This document shows positions 17,323-27,712 of a stretch of DNA of 64,000 nt, in pieces (the first letter of the stretch is position 1; each line of letters begins with the position of its first letter). This DNA is from Ramlibacter lithotrophicus (GTDB taxonomy: Bacteria; Pseudomonadota; Gammaproteobacteria; Burkholderiales; Burkholderiaceae_C). The translations under genes and the position numbers were made by a program. The stretch is from NCBI RefSeq assembly GCF_012184415.1, contig NZ_VTOX01000007.1, positions 62,001 to 126,000 on the forward strand, written 5' to 3'. A model generated the notes under the pieces. That model was given only the letters and a program-made list of their open reading frames with translations. It had not been told where the DNA came from and did not search any database.

Positions 17323-18290
17323 GATGCTTCCGTCCCCGCCACGATGCTCATCACCGCCATGCGAACGGCGATCCCGAACGTCACCTGCGGCAGGATGACG
17401 CTCTGCTTGCCGTCGGCGACCGCCGAATCGATTTCGACGCCGCGGTTGATCGGCCCCGGGTGCATCACGATCGCGTCCGGCTTGGCCAGTTGCAGCTTCT
17501 CCGGCGTGAGCCCGTAGCTCTTGAAGAACTCCTGCGACGACGGCAGCAGCGCGCCGCTCATTCGCTCGTTCTGCAGGCGCAGCATGATGATCACGTCGCA
17601 GCCGCGGATGCCTTCCTCGAGCGAGTGGCACACCCGCACGCCCATCGGGGCCAGGTCGGAGGGCACCAGGGTCTTCGGCCCCACCACCCGCACCTCGGGG
17701 CAGCCGAGCGTCGTGAGGGCGTGGATGTCGGAGCGGGCGACCCGCGAGTGCAGAACGTCGCCGACGATCGCCACGGTGAGGTTGGTGAAGTCCTTCTTGT
17801 AGTGCCGGATGGTGTACATGTCCAGCAGCCCTTGCGTGGGGTGCGCGTGGCGCCCGTCGCCGGCGTTGATCACGTGCACGTGCGGCGCCACATGCTGCGC
17901 GATCAGGTAAGGCGCCCCCGATTCGCTGTGCCTCACCACGAAAAGGTCCGCGGCCATGGCCGACAGGTTCGAGATGGTATCGAGCAGCGACTCGCCCTTG
18001 GACGACGAGGAGCGGGCGATGTCCAGGTTGATCACGTCGGCCGACAGGCGGGTGGCGGCGATCTCGAAGGTCGTGCGGGTGCGCGTCGAGTTCTCGAAGA
18101 ACAGGTTGAAGACGCTCTTGCCGCGCAGCAGCGGCACCTTCTTGACCTCGCGGTCGCTCACGCTGACGAAGCTGGCGGCGGTGTCGAGGATGTGGGCGAG
18201 GAGGCTGCGCGGCAGCCCCTCGATGGAGAGCAGGTGAACCAGTTCACCGTGCTTGTTCAGTTGCGGGTTGCGCCTGGAGAGCATGGTCAT
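17319..18290 (-). CDS. pyrB: Aspartate carbamoyltransferase catalytic subunit
   Basis: A 323-residue ATCase that condenses carbamoyl phosphate and L-aspartate in pyrimidine synthesis. The carbamoyl-phosphate loop [13 protein letters not shown], the SSSSKGES lid and [11 protein letters not shown] are all present, as is the aspartate-binding region with [10 protein letters not shown]. It overlaps pyrR and pyrC' by 4 nt each, so the three genes are translationally coupled. No pyrI regulatory subunit is present, as expected for the PyrC'-associated class. Confidence 0.96.
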   Translation of the reverse strand: MTMLSRRNPQLNKHGELVHLLSIEGLPRSLLAHILDTAASFVSVSDREVKKVPLLRGKSVFNLFFENSTRTRTTFEIAATRLSADVINLDIARSSSSKGESLLDTISNLSAMAADLFVVRHSESGAPYLIAQHVAPHVHVINAGDGRHAHPTQGLLDMYTIRHYKKDFTNLTVAIVGDVLHSRVARSDIHALTTLGCPEVRVVGPKTLVPSDLAPMGVRVCHSLEEGIRGCDVIIMLRLQNERMSGALLPSSQEFFKSYGLTPEKLQLAKPDAIVMHPGPINRGVEIDSAVADGKQSVILPQVTFGIAVRMAVMSIVAGTEAS

Positions 18291-18820
18291 TGCTCCTCGA
18301 CCTGGAAACTGAAGCGCCCCGCCGCGTCGCGCGCGAGGGCCAGCGACTGGGTGTCGGGCAAGGCAACACGCGCCGCCGCGAAGTCGGCACCGACCGGCAG
18401 CTCGCGCCCGCCGCGGTCCACCAGCACCGCCAGTTTCACGCTGGCCGGTCGGCCGTAGTCGAACAGTTCGTTGAGCACCGCCCGGATCGTGCGTCCGGTG
18501 TACAGCACGTCGTCGAGCAGGATGATGTGGGCGTCGTTCACGTCGAACGTGAGATGGGTCTGGTGCCCGGCGCCGGCCAGGCCGCGCTTGGCGAAGTCGT
18601 CCCGATGCATGGCCGAGGAAATCACGCTGGCGTCGCCGGCCAGTCCCAGGTCCCGGTGCATGCGTTCGGCCAGCCAGGCGCCGCCCGACGTGATCCCGAC
18701 CAGGCGGCCGTCCCGGCCGCGCAACTGCTGCACCCCGCGCGACAGCTCGCGGTACAGCGCCTCCGCATCCAGCGTCAGGGCCCCGGCCACGGCTGGCCGT
18801 CCCTCCTTCGATGTGCTCAC
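18287..18820 (-). CDS. pyrR: PyrR bifunctional regulator / uracil phosphoribosyltransferase
   Basis: A 177-residue type I phosphoribosyltransferase with the PRPP loop [16 protein letters not shown] near residues 106-121. PyrR converts uracil and PRPP to UMP and in many bacteria controls pyr genes by attenuation. No clear PyrR-binding attenuator is visible upstream, because ruvX overlaps its start by 4 nt; any control would have to act further upstream. Confidence 0.92.
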   Translation of the reverse strand: MSTSKEGRPAVAGALTLDAEALYRELSRGVQQLRGRDGRLVGITSGGAWLAERMHRDLGLAGDASVISSAMHRDDFAKRGLAGAGHQTHLTFDVNDAHIILLDDVLYTGRTIRAVLNELFDYGRPASVKLAVLVDRGGRELPVGADFAAARVALPDTQSLALARDAAGRFSFQVEEQ

Positions 18821-19239
18821 GGCAAGCTCCTCAAGAATTGTTCAAGAATGATGCAGGCGGCCCCGGCATCGGCGTCGCCGCCGCGGCCATCGGCCAGTGC
18901 CTCGGTGGTGCTGTAGCGCTCGTCCACCTCGTAGACCGGCAGCCCGAGCCGGCCGCGCAGCTGGCGGGCGAACTTCTGCGCGCGCGCCGTATTCTCGTGG
19001 CTCGCGCCGTCGGGATGCAGCGGCACGCCGACCACCAGCGCGTCGGGCTGCCACTCGCGCACCCGCGCCTCGACCTGCGCCATCCGCGCCGCCGCCCCTT
19101 CGGCGCGAATGGTCGGCTGCGGCGTCGCCGTCCGCAGCAGGCGGTTGCCCACCGCGACGCCGGTGCGCTTGAGGCCGTAATCGAAAGCGAGAAAAGTGCG
19201 AAGCTGGGGAGGTACGTCGGGCACGGCCGCCAGGCTCAT
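18817..19239 (-). CDS. ruvX: RuvX/YqgF putative Holliday junction resolvase, rRNA processing nuclease
   Basis: A 140-residue RNase H-fold protein with [17 protein letters not shown] (first catalytic Asp), [10 protein letters not shown], and the late acidic motif [10 protein letters not shown]. coli YqgF processes pre-16S rRNA; the family was first proposed to resolve Holliday junctions. The yqgE-ruvX-pyrR order is widespread in proteobacteria. It overlaps pyrR by 4 nt. Confidence 0.92.
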   Translation of the reverse strand: MSLAAVPDVPPQLRTFLAFDYGLKRTGVAVGNRLLRTATPQPTIRAEGAAARMAQVEARVREWQPDALVVGVPLHPDGASHENTARAQKFARQLRGRLGLPVYEVDERYSTTEALADGRGGDADAGAACIILEQFLRSLP

Positions 19240-19273
19240 GCTGCGGACTCCGCCCGGTGCGGCGCGCAGCGCG

Positions 19274-19873
19274 TCATGCGTGGCCCGCCGCCGGAGAGAG
19301 CATCCACGCCTGCAGCCCGAGCAGCGACAGCGCCTTCTCGTAGCGCTTCTCCACCGGCGTATCGAAGATGACGACCGGGTCCGCCGCCACCGTGAGCCAG
19401 CTGTTCTCGGCCAGCTCGGACTCGAGCTGGCCTTCGCCCCAGGCGGAGTACCCGAGCGACACCAGCACCTTGCGCGGACCGGCGCCGGTCGACAGCGCCT
19501 CCAGCACGTCCTTGGACGTCGTCATTTCGAGGCCGCCGGGGATGGTCATGGTCGATGCGTAGACCGGCTCTTCGGGCGCCTGGGTGCTGGCGAGGACGGC
19601 CTCGTGCAGCACGAAGCCACGCTCGGTCTGCACCGGGCCGCCCTGGAACACCGGGGTGCGCTGCAAGTCGGGGCGGCCGAGCGGCAGGTCGACCTTGTCG
19701 AAGAGCCGCCGCAGGTCGATGTCGCTGGGCTTGTTGATGACCAGCCCGAGCGCGCCGCGTTCGCTGTGCTCGCACAGGTACACCACGCTGCCGGCAAAGG
19801 ACTGGTCTTCCATGCCCGGCATCGCGATCAGGAAGTGATGCGTCAGATTCATCGCGGGACCATCGGCAGGCAT
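19274..19873 (-). CDS. YqgE/AlgH family protein
   Basis: A 199-residue protein with MNLTHHFLIAMPGM, FAGSVVYLCEHSERGALGLVINKP, VFQGGPVQTERGFVLH and YSAWGEGQLESELAENSWL, all YqgE hallmarks. The function is unclear; AlgH was once proposed as a regulator. Two starts compete: ATG 19852 gives the usual family start. ATG 19873 is preceded at exactly 6 nt by TAAAAT, the leaderless pattern seen here, so I chose the longer form. It is the first gene of the pyr operon. Confidence 0.88.
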   Translation of the reverse strand: MPADGPAMNLTHHFLIAMPGMEDQSFAGSVVYLCEHSERGALGLVINKPSDIDLRRLFDKVDLPLGRPDLQRTPVFQGGPVQTERGFVLHEAVLASTQAPEEPVYASTMTIPGGLEMTTSKDVLEALSTGAGPRKVLVSLGYSAWGEGQLESELAENSWLTVAADPVVIFDTPVEKRYEKALSLLGLQAWMLSPAAGHA

Positions 19874-19879
19874 GGGGCG

Positions 19880-19885
19880 ATTTTA
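19880..19885 (-). promoter_or_regulatory. -10-like element of the yqgE-ruvX-pyrRBC' operon
   Basis: TAAAAT on the minus strand ends 6 nt before the ATG at 19873 and lies in the only non-coding gap upstream of the operon. No Shine-Dalgarno sequence is seen. It decides the longer yqgE start if the transcript is leaderless. Confidence 0.45.
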
Positions 19886-19957
19886 GCGCGAGCACGACAA
19901 AATGCTGCCGGAGAATGGCCGGTTTCCCCAAAGACCGCCGCCGCGCACAGATCAAGG

Positions 19958-21439
19958 ATGTCCTCCATTCCCTCGGGCCTCATGTGGTTCCGGCGCGACC
20001 TGCGCGCCCACGACAACGCCGCACTGGCGCAGGCGCTGCGATCCTGCGAGCGTCTGCACTGCGTCTTCGTGTTCGACCGGGCCATTCTCGATCCGCTGCC
20101 GCGCCAGGACCGGCGCGTCGAGTTCATCCGCGATTCGCTGGTCCAGCTCGACGAGCGGCTGCGCGAGCTCGCCGCGACGCCGGACGGCGGCCTGGTCGTG
20201 CTGCATGGCGACGCGGCCGAGGCGATTCCCCGGCTCGCGCAGGAACTGGGCGTGCAGTGCGTCTTTGCCAACCGCGATGACGAGCCGGCGGCGCTGGCCC
20301 GCGACGAGCGGGTGCGGACCGGCCTCGCCGGCTCGGGAATCGGATGGCGCGACTTCAAGGACCATTCGATCTTCGCCCGCCAGGACTTGCTCACCCGTGC
20401 CGGCGCCCCCTACACCGTCTTCACACCGTACCGCAACGCCTGGCTGGCGAAAGTGCAGGCCGCGGACCTGGCGCCGCATCCCGCGGCCGCCCGGGCCGGC
20501 GTGCTGGCGGCCCGCCCGCCGCGGCACCGCCACGCGGTGCCGACCCTGCAGGACCTCGGCTTCCGGCCGACCAACCTGCCCGAGCTCGGCGTCGGCTGCG
20601 GCTGGCGCGGTGGCGCCGCGCGGCTCGACGCCTTCGTCGCGCGGATCGACCGTTACCATGCCGACCGCGACTTTCCGGCGCTCGAGGCCACCAGCGGGCT
20701 GAGCGTTGACCTGCGCTTTGGCACCGTGTCGGTCCGCGAGCTGGCCCGCCGCGCCTACCCCGTCGCCCAGGCGGGCGGCGCAGGCGCGGCCAGCTGGCTC
20801 GACGAACTGATCTGGCGCGATTTCTACCTCCAGATCCTGGCCAACTTCCCCCGCGTCGCCCCGCCGTCCGGCGAGCACCGCAGCTTCAAGCCGGCTTACG
20901 ACGCCGTCGAGTGGGAGCAAGGGCCGCAGGCCGACGAGGCATTCGCCGCCTGGGCCGAGGGCCGCACCGGCTATCCGCTGGTGGATGCCGCGATGACGCA
21001 GCTGCGCCGCACCGGCTTCATGCACAACCGGCTGCGCATGGTGACGGCGAGCTTCCTGGTCAAGGACCTGGGGATCGACTGGCGCCGCGGCGAGCGCCAC
21101 TTCGCCGAACACCTCCTCGATTACGACTTGGCCGCCAACAACGGCGGCTGGCAGTGGGCGGCTTCCACCGGCTGCGACGCGCAGCCGTGGTTCCGGATCT
21201 TCAACCCGGTGACGCAGAGCCGGCGCTTCGATGCGCAAGGCGAGTTCATCCGCCGCTACCTGCCACCGCTCGCCGGCCTGGCCGCCCCGGCGCTGCACGC
21301 GCCATGGACGGCGCCGCCGCTGGAGCTGGCGGCGGCGGGCATCACCCTGGGAGAGACTTATCCGCGCCCGATCGTCGACCACGAGGCGGCGCGCGCCCGC
21401 ACGCTGCAGCGCTATGCGGTCGTCCGCGCCGTGCGCTGA
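19958..21439 (+). CDS. phrB: Deoxyribodipyrimidine photolyase (class I CPD)
   Basis: A 493-residue flavoprotein that splits cyclobutane pyrimidine dimers using blue light. The N-terminal antenna-binding Rossmann domain begins GLMWFRRDLRAHDNAAL. The FAD domain carries WLDELIWRDFYLQIL, GYPLVDAAMTQLRRTGFMHN, and the C-terminal DYDLAANNGGWQWAASTG. The frame is open to 19196, but the ATG at 19958 gives the right length. Its stop abuts that of the convergent pilL gene. Confidence 0.95.
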   Translation: MSSIPSGLMWFRRDLRAHDNAALAQALRSCERLHCVFVFDRAILDPLPRQDRRVEFIRDSLVQLDERLRELAATPDGGLVVLHGDAAEAIPRLAQELGVQCVFANRDDEPAALARDERVRTGLAGSGIGWRDFKDHSIFARQDLLTRAGAPYTVFTPYRNAWLAKVQAADLAPHPAAARAGVLAARPPRHRHAVPTLQDLGFRPTNLPELGVGCGWRGGAARLDAFVARIDRYHADRDFPALEATSGLSVDLRFGTVSVRELARRAYPVAQAGGAGAASWLDELIWRDFYLQILANFPRVAPPSGEHRSFKPAYDAVEWEQGPQADEAFAAWAEGRTGYPLVDAAMTQLRRTGFMHNRLRMVTASFLVKDLGIDWRRGERHFAEHLLDYDLAANNGGWQWAASTGCDAQPWFRIFNPVTQSRRFDAQGEFIRRYLPPLAGLAAPALHAPWTAPPLELAAAGITLGETYPRPIVDHEAARARTLQRYAVVRAVR

Positions 21440-24400
21440 TCAGGCCGCCGCGGCGATCGTGCTGTAGTGCCTGACGAGGCTCAGGAGCTCGTCTTCGGCG
21501 TAGGGCTTGCCGAGGTAGTGGTCGACACCGAGCTCCTTCGCATGCTCGCGATGCTTCTCGGCGATCCGCGAGGTGATCATGATGATCGGCAGGTGCTTCA
21601 GGCGCTGGTCGCCGCGGATGTTGCGCGCCAGGTCGAAACCATCCATGCGCGGCATCTCGATGTCGGAGAGCACCACGGCCGGCACTTCCTCGGCCAGCCG
21701 CTCGAGCGCCTGCAGCCCGTCCGCCGCCATCGCCACCCGGTAGCCCTCGCGCTGCAGCAACCGCTGCGTCACGCGGCGCACCGTGATCGAGTCGTCCACC
21801 ACCAGCACCAGCGGGATTTGCGGCTTCGCCGCGGCGGTTTCGGGCGTGGCCCCGCGGTCCGCCGGCGAGGGCGCGGCCTCTCCTGCCTTGGCGCCGAGCT
21901 GGCGCGCCTGCTCACCGTACACGGTGGCCAGCGCCACCGGGTTGTAGATCAGCACCACGGCGCCGGAGGCCAGCACGGTCATGCCGGCGAGGCCCGGCAG
22001 GCGAGCCAGCTGGGGCCCGAGGTTCTTCACGACCACTTCCTGGTTGCCGAGCACTTCGTCCACGTGCATCGCGATGCGCTGCGCGGCGCTGCGCACGACG
22101 ACGATGTGCATGTTCTTGCCCGGCGGCTCGGTGCTGCCGCGCGAGGACTGCAGCAGCGCGCCGGACCAGTAGAACGGCAGCTGCTCGGCACCGAGCTCGT
22201 ACCAGCCGGTCTCGTAAGCCTGCTGCACCTCGGCGGCGGTCGCGCGGCGCACGATCTCGACCAGGTTGGCCGGAACACCGACCGACAGCCCGCCGCTGCG
22301 GATCATCACCACCTGCGTCACCGCCGTCGTCAGCGGCAGCACCAGCTTGAACGTGGTGCCCTGGCCGGTCGCGGTCGTGGTCTCGATGCGCCCGCCCAGC
22401 GCGTTGACCTCGGCGCGCACGACGTCCATGCCGATGCCCCGGCCGGCCAGCTCCGTCACCTGGGCCGCGGTGGAGAAGCCGGGCACGAACACCAGGCTGG
22501 CGGCTTCGGCATCGGTGAGTTCCTGGCCTTGCGCGACCAGTCCCTGCGCGGCGGCCTTGCGCCGGATCAGGGCCAGGTCCATGCCGGCTCCGTCGTCGCG
22601 GAACTCCACGGACACGTCGTTGCCTTCCTGGTGCAGGCCGATCACGACGGTGCCCGTCGCCTCCTTGCCGGCGGCGCTGCGCAGCGACGGCGACTCGATG
22701 CCGTGGGCCACGCAATTGCGCAGCAGGTGTTCGAACGCCGGGGTCATGCGATCGAGCACGCCGCGGTCCATTTCGATGTTGCCGCCGGTGATGTCCAGCT
22801 TCACCTGCTTGCCGGTCTCCTTGGACGCGAGGCGCACGACCCGGTACAGCCGGTCGGCGATGCTCTCGAACTCCACCATGCGGGTGCGCAGCAGGTCGCG
22901 CTGCAGTTCGCGCGTCTGGCGCGCCTGGTCCACCAGGTTGTCCTCGGTCGCTTCCACCGTGCGCTGCAGGTTGCGCTGCACGGTGGCCACGTCGTTGACC
23001 GATTCGGCCATCATCCGCGTGAGTTCCTGCACCCGGGTGAAGCGGTCGAATTCCAGCGGGTCGAAGCCGGCCGCGGAGTCCCTGGCCTGGGCCAGCCGCG
23101 ACTGCATCTGCGACTCGGCCTGCAGTTCGATGTCGCGCAGCTGCGTGCGCAGGCGGTCGAGGTTGCCGGTCAGGTCGGTGAGCGACGCGCGCAGCTGGCG
23201 CACCTCGGCCTCCAGCCGCGAACGGGTGATCGTCACCTCGCCGGCGCGGTTCACCAGCCGGTCGAGCAGTTCGGAGCGCACGCGCACCATGGCGGCCGTG
23301 CGCTGCGGCGCGAGCCGCGTGGTGGCCGCTGCGGCCGGCGCGGACGCGGCGGGCGCCGCCGCGGGCCCGGCTGGCGCTGCGGCAGCCGGCTCGCCGGCAA
23401 CCTCCTGCTGCGCCGCCGCGCTGGCCGCCACGCTCGCCCGCAGCCGGTCGAAACTCGCCTGCAGCGCGTCGAAGCGGTGCAGCAGGGGCTCGAGGTCGCC
23501 GGCCGCGAACTCGCGGTCCCAGCCCAGCGACTCGATCGACGACTCCATGCGGTGCGCCATCTCGCCCAGGCGCAGCGCGCCGGCCAGCCGGGCGCTGCCC
23601 TTGAGCGTATGCAGCGCGCGCAGCACCTCGTCGCGGGCGCTGCGGTTGTCCGGGCGGGCCGTCCACTGGCGCAAGGCGCCACCCAGCTGCGGCATCAGCT
23701 CCTGCGCCTCTTCGTCGAAGATCGGGAACAGGTCGGGATCGACGGCGTCCGCCACGTCGATGTCGCTCTCGTACGCCGCTTCCTCGTCGCCATGCAGCCC
23801 GGCTCGTTGCGCGAACGAGGCAGGCGGCGCCACTGCGTCGACCGCAGCCGCGCCAGCCGGCTCGGGCCGCGGCTCGTTCAGGTCCGACGGCTCGGTTGGC
23901 AGGACGCTGGGTCCGAACCCGCTGGCGTCCGCGCCCAGCGTCATCGGCGGCTCTTCGATCGCGAGCAGTGCCTCGACCACGTCGGCATTGGGCTCCTTGA
24001 GGAAGCCGGCGGCGAACTGGTGCAGCAGCCGCCGGATTTCCTCGGCGGCATCGGTGAACGCCTGCGCCATGTCGCCGCTGCCCACCGGCATGCGCTGCGC
24101 CCGCTGCAGCGCGGTCTCGAGCGCGCGCGCAATCCCGGACAGGGCATGGAAACCCACCGTGGCCGAACTCCCGCCGAGCGCGTGGGCCAGGCCGACGGTG
24201 GAGTCGGCGACCGGCCGGTCGAGTTCGAGCGCCCACTCGGCGATTTCGGTGGCGAGGCGCCGCGACCACTCGTCGGCCTCGTTGAGGTAGACGTTGTAGA
24301 GCGGAATCCCGATGCGCAGCGTGCCGATCACCTTGACCTGCTCGTCGCTCTCGCCGGATTCCTCCTCGACGCCGCAGGCCTCCGACGGCCCATCGGCTGC

Positions 24401-27400
24401 GGCCGTCGAACCGGCCTCCTCTTCCTGGCCCGCCTGCGGCGCGACCACCTCCGGCGCGGCCGGCAGGTCGCCGCCGGGCTGCGGCGTCACACCGAAGTCG
24501 CTCAGGTCCAGCGCAAGCTCGTCCATCGGGACCTCGGCACCGACTTCCAGGCCACCATCGCTCTCGGCCTGCCCTGGCATGGTTTGCTCGACCGGCGCGG
24601 CGGCGCGGTCGGAGAACCCCGCGAGCGCATCCAGGTCGATGCCGGCAATCTCCTCGGCCGGCGGTCCTTCTGCGCGAACCGGCATGGACCAGCCGAGCGG
24701 CTCGGCGCCGGGCAGATGCTCCGGTTCGGCCCCCGGCGGCGCGGCCTGCGGCCACTCCGGCACGGCGACTGGGGCGTCGACATCGAACATGAGGTCGGCG
24801 GCGACGACGGCGGGCAAGGTCTCCGGCACGCCCTGGGGCCGCAGCACCTGCGTCGTCTCCAATGGCCCCGCCGGCTCGGGAGCCAGGTCGAACCCCGGCA
24901 GGGAGTCCGGCGCGGCAGCCTCGGGCTGCGGCTCGGGCTCCGGCCGCAGCAATTGCGTTCGTTCGAGCGGCCCGGACGGTGCCGGGGCCTCGAACACCGG
25001 CAGCTCCAGCTCGGGCAGTTCGAAGGATGGTTCCGGCAACCCCGGCTCGGGCACCACCGGGGCGGCGGCCGGCGCCGGCAGGTCGAGGAAGTCCATGGCC
25101 GGCGCTTCTTCGGCCAGCGCCGCGCCTTCGGCCGGAGGCGCGTCCAGGGCTTGCGCGGTCTCGGCCGCTGCTGGCGCCGGCTCGTCCGCCACCACGGGCT
25201 GCTCCTCGCTGGCTGCGGCGGGGGGCGCCTCCACGGTGGAACCCGCCGGCAGGTCCAGCGGCACCAGCCGGTGCTCGATGCGCAGCGCGTCGGCAGGGCC
25301 ACGGAACAGCCCGGCCTTCCAGCCGCCGTCACGGTGCGCCGCCACGTCGGCGATCCACCGCTCGAAGCCGGTCATGGCCTCGCGGGAGAGCGTCAGCAGC
25401 TCGGGAGTGGCAGGCTTCTGGTCGGCCAGCCAGGTGTTGAGCACCTGTTCCATCGACCATGCGGCCTCGCCGAATTCGGCCAGGCCCACCATCCGCGAAC
25501 TGCCCTTGAGCGTATGGAAGGCGCGGCGCAGGATCGTCAGCTCCGCCACTTCGGACGGCTGCACCGCCAGGGCCTGGAGGGCGGCGCGGCCGTTCTGCAC
25601 GACCTCACCGGCTTCCTCCAGGAAGATCTCCAGCAGGTCGTCTTCCTCGATGCCGGCCGCTTCGGCCGGCGCCGGCGTGGCGGCCGGCTCCGGTTTCCGG
25701 ACGGCCAGCCCGCCCAGCGCCGCTGCCGCGGCCTGGGGCCCGTCGGCCGAGACCGCGGCGGCCGCCTGGCGCGCCGTGAGCGCGACGCCGGCCTGGTCGG
25801 CGAGCGTCGCCTGCTGGGCCAGCGTGGTGAACTTCGCGGAGAGCTGCTCGCGCGCGCCTGCCTCGTCGGACGCGGCCGCCGCCTCCCGGCCGAGTTCGTC
25901 GGCCACCGCCGCGAGCGACGCCGGCGCGGGAGCGACGGCGCGCCCCATCAACGGCCGCAGTTCCGCCTTGCCTTCGTCGTATACGAACAGCTTCTTCGCC
26001 AGCGCCGGCTGGTAATTCAGCATGTCGATCAGGAAGCCGAGCGCGCCCAGGTTGTTGCCGAGCTTGTCGAAGGTGCCGGGCCCCTGCGCCTCGGCCGGCT
26101 CCTCGGCGAGCATGATCGCTTCGACCGCCTCGCGCATGCGCGCCACGGCCTGCGCCGCCTGGTCCAGCCCCAGCACGGACAAAACCCCGCGCATCTGTGC
26201 CAGGTAGCCCGGTGCGTCCCGCAGCGGCCCCTTGTCCGCAGGCTGGCGGAAGAACTGGTCCAGCAACTTCTCGAGTTCGCTCAGCGTGCTTCGCAGCTCG
26301 CTGACCACGCTGCCCATGGTCTGGCGGTCGCTGACGCGGCGGTACAGCTCCTCCATCCACGGCTCCAGCGCCGGCGCCTGGCCGCCGCCGCCGACGGCCT
26401 CCAGCCGTTCGGCGAGGCGCGCGATGCGCCCGGCCAGTTGCGTATCGGCCGGATCCAGGTCCTGCAGCGCCGCTTCCAGGTAGAGGACGGCGGTGGCGAC
26501 TTCCATCGCCAGTTCGGGCGCGGGCGGCCGCCCGGCGCGCACCACACCTTCGACCACGCTGGCCAGCGCGTGCGCCAGCGGCGCCGTGCCCGGATGCAGT
26601 TTGACGAGCGAATCCGACAGCTGGCGGGTCTGGTCGACCAGCCCCTTGATCTTGGCCACGTCACCGCCGGAGAGCGCGGACCAGGTGTCCTTGGTCGCGG
26701 CAATGCGCTTGCGCGCCTGGGCCAGCAGCGCGGGATCGAAGCGCCCGAACTGCGGCGTGGCGTAGTCGACGGGCGGGTGGCGGTCCAGGCGCCAGGCAAG
26801 GCGCACGGCTTGCAGGCTGGGAGCCTGCGCCGGCTGCGGCGGCACGGCCTGCGCGCAGAAAAAGACCAGGTCGTGCACCAGCCGGTCGGACACGGCCGGG
26901 TCGCCCTTGGCGAGCGACGCGTACTGCAGCAGCACACGGGTCGCCGCCCGCTTGACGTAGACGTCCAGCGGCAGCAACTGCAGGGCCATGGCTTCGAAGA
27001 AGCCGGCGCACACCTGCCAGAACACGCGGGGCTGCCGCGCCGCCTGCGTCGCGGCCAGCCCCAGGCTCACCTCGGCAACGTCCCGCGCCGCGCCCGCGTC
27101 GCCGGACTTCATCAGCCGGAGCACCGCCGTATCGATGCGGGACCGGACGGCCGGCGCGTAGTCCAGCGCCGCGCGCGGCGCCGGGCTTGCCGGCTGCCGC
27201 CAGTCCCACTCGAGCGACCACAGGTCCGCGGGATGGATGCGATCGGCGCCGGCCAGGTCCTGCGCGTCCTTGTACTGCGGAAACAGGGCGACGGCCGAAG
27301 CCGGTTTGCCGAGCAGCAGAACTTCCAGGTAGTCCGCGAGCGCGAAGCCGGCGCGTTCGACCTTGGCCGCCGACGCGTCGTTGCACAACTCCGGCCGCTC

Positions 27401-27688
27401 GACGAATTTCTGCACCGCCGCTTCCATCGCGCGCAGCATGTGGGCGGGCCCGGCCTGTCCCACCATCTCGAGCGCACCGACCGCCTGGTGCAGTTGCTGG
27501 CGGGCGATGCGCAGCTGTCCGTCGTCGACCGACGCCATGTCGGCGCCGCGCGCCAGCCCGGTATCACGCACGTAACGGCGCAGGGCGGCCGATGCGGCGG
27601 CCAGCGACTTGCGCAGCTCCTCCAGCACCCAGGCGAGCGGCCCGAGGTCGGCGGCGGCCGGATCGAGGTCGTGTTCGGTGGCTTGCAT
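21440..27688 (-). CDS. pilL: Giant hybrid chemotaxis kinase of the type IV pilus system (PilL/ChpA)
   Basis: A 2082-residue CheA-type hybrid kinase. Visible parts are an N-terminal helical region (about 1-600), an Hpt with FHTLKGSSRMVGL near 725, and a Pro/Ala/Glu-rich linker (about 790-1090) holding a duplicated PLE.TQ.LRP motif. Next come an Hpt-like AHALGGSSATVG near 1170 and an Hpt with LHTLKGSARLAG near 1361. The C-terminal half has a CheA dimerisation/H-ATPase core (ELLDRLVNRAGEVTI near 1475; LLRNCVAHGIESP near 1655), a CheW-like domain (about 1800-1930) and a CheY receiver with SDIEMPRMDG. It phosphorylates PilG/PilH to control twitching and cAMP-linked surface responses. It is the last gene of the pil-chp operon. 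Confidence 0.93.
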   Translation of the reverse strand: MQATEHDLDPAAADLGPLAWVLEELRKSLAAASAALRRYVRDTGLARGADMASVDDGQLRIARQQLHQAVGALEMVGQAGPAHMLRAMEAAVQKFVERPELCNDASAAKVERAGFALADYLEVLLLGKPASAVALFPQYKDAQDLAGADRIHPADLWSLEWDWRQPASPAPRAALDYAPAVRSRIDTAVLRLMKSGDAGAARDVAEVSLGLAATQAARQPRVFWQVCAGFFEAMALQLLPLDVYVKRAATRVLLQYASLAKGDPAVSDRLVHDLVFFCAQAVPPQPAQAPSLQAVRLAWRLDRHPPVDYATPQFGRFDPALLAQARKRIAATKDTWSALSGGDVAKIKGLVDQTRQLSDSLVKLHPGTAPLAHALASVVEGVVRAGRPPAPELAMEVATAVLYLEAALQDLDPADTQLAGRIARLAERLEAVGGGGQAPALEPWMEELYRRVSDRQTMGSVVSELRSTLSELEKLLDQFFRQPADKGPLRDAPGYLAQMRGVLSVLGLDQAAQAVARMREAVEAIMLAEEPAEAQGPGTFDKLGNNLGALGFLIDMLNYQPALAKKLFVYDEGKAELRPLMGRAVAPAPASLAAVADELGREAAAASDEAGAREQLSAKFTTLAQQATLADQAGVALTARQAAAAVSADGPQAAAAALGGLAVRKPEPAATPAPAEAAGIEEDDLLEIFLEEAGEVVQNGRAALQALAVQPSEVAELTILRRAFHTLKGSSRMVGLAEFGEAAWSMEQVLNTWLADQKPATPELLTLSREAMTGFERWIADVAAHRDGGWKAGLFRGPADALRIEHRLVPLDLPAGSTVEAPPAAASEEQPVVADEPAPAAAETAQALDAPPAEGAALAEEAPAMDFLDLPAPAAAPVVPEPGLPEPSFELPELELPVFEAPAPSGPLERTQLLRPEPEPQPEAAAPDSLPGFDLAPEPAGPLETTQVLRPQGVPETLPAVVAADLMFDVDAPVAVPEWPQAAPPGAEPEHLPGAEPLGWSMPVRAEGPPAEEIAGIDLDALAGFSDRAAAPVEQTMPGQAESDGGLEVGAEVPMDELALDLSDFGVTPQPGGDLPAAPEVVAPQAGQEEEAGSTAAADGPSEACGVEEESGESDEQVKVIGTLRIGIPLYNVYLNEADEWSRRLATEIAEWALELDRPVADSTVGLAHALGGSSATVGFHALSGIARALETALQRAQRMPVGSGDMAQAFTDAAEEIRRLLHQFAAGFLKEPNADVVEALLAIEEPPMTLGADASGFGPSVLPTEPSDLNEPRPEPAGAAAVDAVAPPASFAQRAGLHGDEEAAYESDIDVADAVDPDLFPIFDEEAQELMPQLGGALRQWTARPDNRSARDEVLRALHTLKGSARLAGALRLGEMAHRMESSIESLGWDREFAAGDLEPLLHRFDALQASFDRLRASVAASAAAQQEVAGEPAAAAPAGPAAAPAASAPAAAATTRLAPQRTAAMVRVRSELLDRLVNRAGEVTITRSRLEAEVRQLRASLTDLTGNLDRLRTQLRDIELQAESQMQSRLAQARDSAAGFDPLEFDRFTRVQELTRMMAESVNDVATVQRNLQRTVEATEDNLVDQARQTRELQRDLLRTRMVEFESIADRLYRVVRLASKETGKQVKLDITGGNIEMDRGVLDRMTPAFEHLLRNCVAHGIESPSLRSAAGKEATGTVVIGLHQEGNDVSVEFRDDGAGMDLALIRRKAAAQGLVAQGQELTDAEAASLVFVPGFSTAAQVTELAGRGIGMDVVRAEVNALGGRIETTTATGQGTTFKLVLPLTTAVTQVVMIRSGGLSVGVPANLVEIVRRATAAEVQQAYETGWYELGAEQLPFYWSGALLQSSRGSTEPPGKNMHIVVVRSAAQRIAMHVDEVLGNQEVVVKNLGPQLARLPGLAGMTVLASGAVVLIYNPVALATVYGEQARQLGAKAGEAAPSPADRGATPETAAAKPQIPLVLVVDDSITVRRVTQRLLQREGYRVAMAADGLQALERLAEEVPAVVLSDIEMPRMDGFDLARNIRGDQRLKHLPIIMITSRIAEKHREHAKELGVDHYLGKPYAEDELLSLVRHYSTIAAAA

Positions 27689-27712
27689 GCAGTGCCTGGC
27701 CTGACGCCCTGG

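Noticed and set aside
16018..19873. yqgE-ruvX-pyrR-pyrB-pyrC' as an unusual operon
   Set aside because: This gene order is common in proteobacteria; only the PyrC' active-site loss is worth noting.
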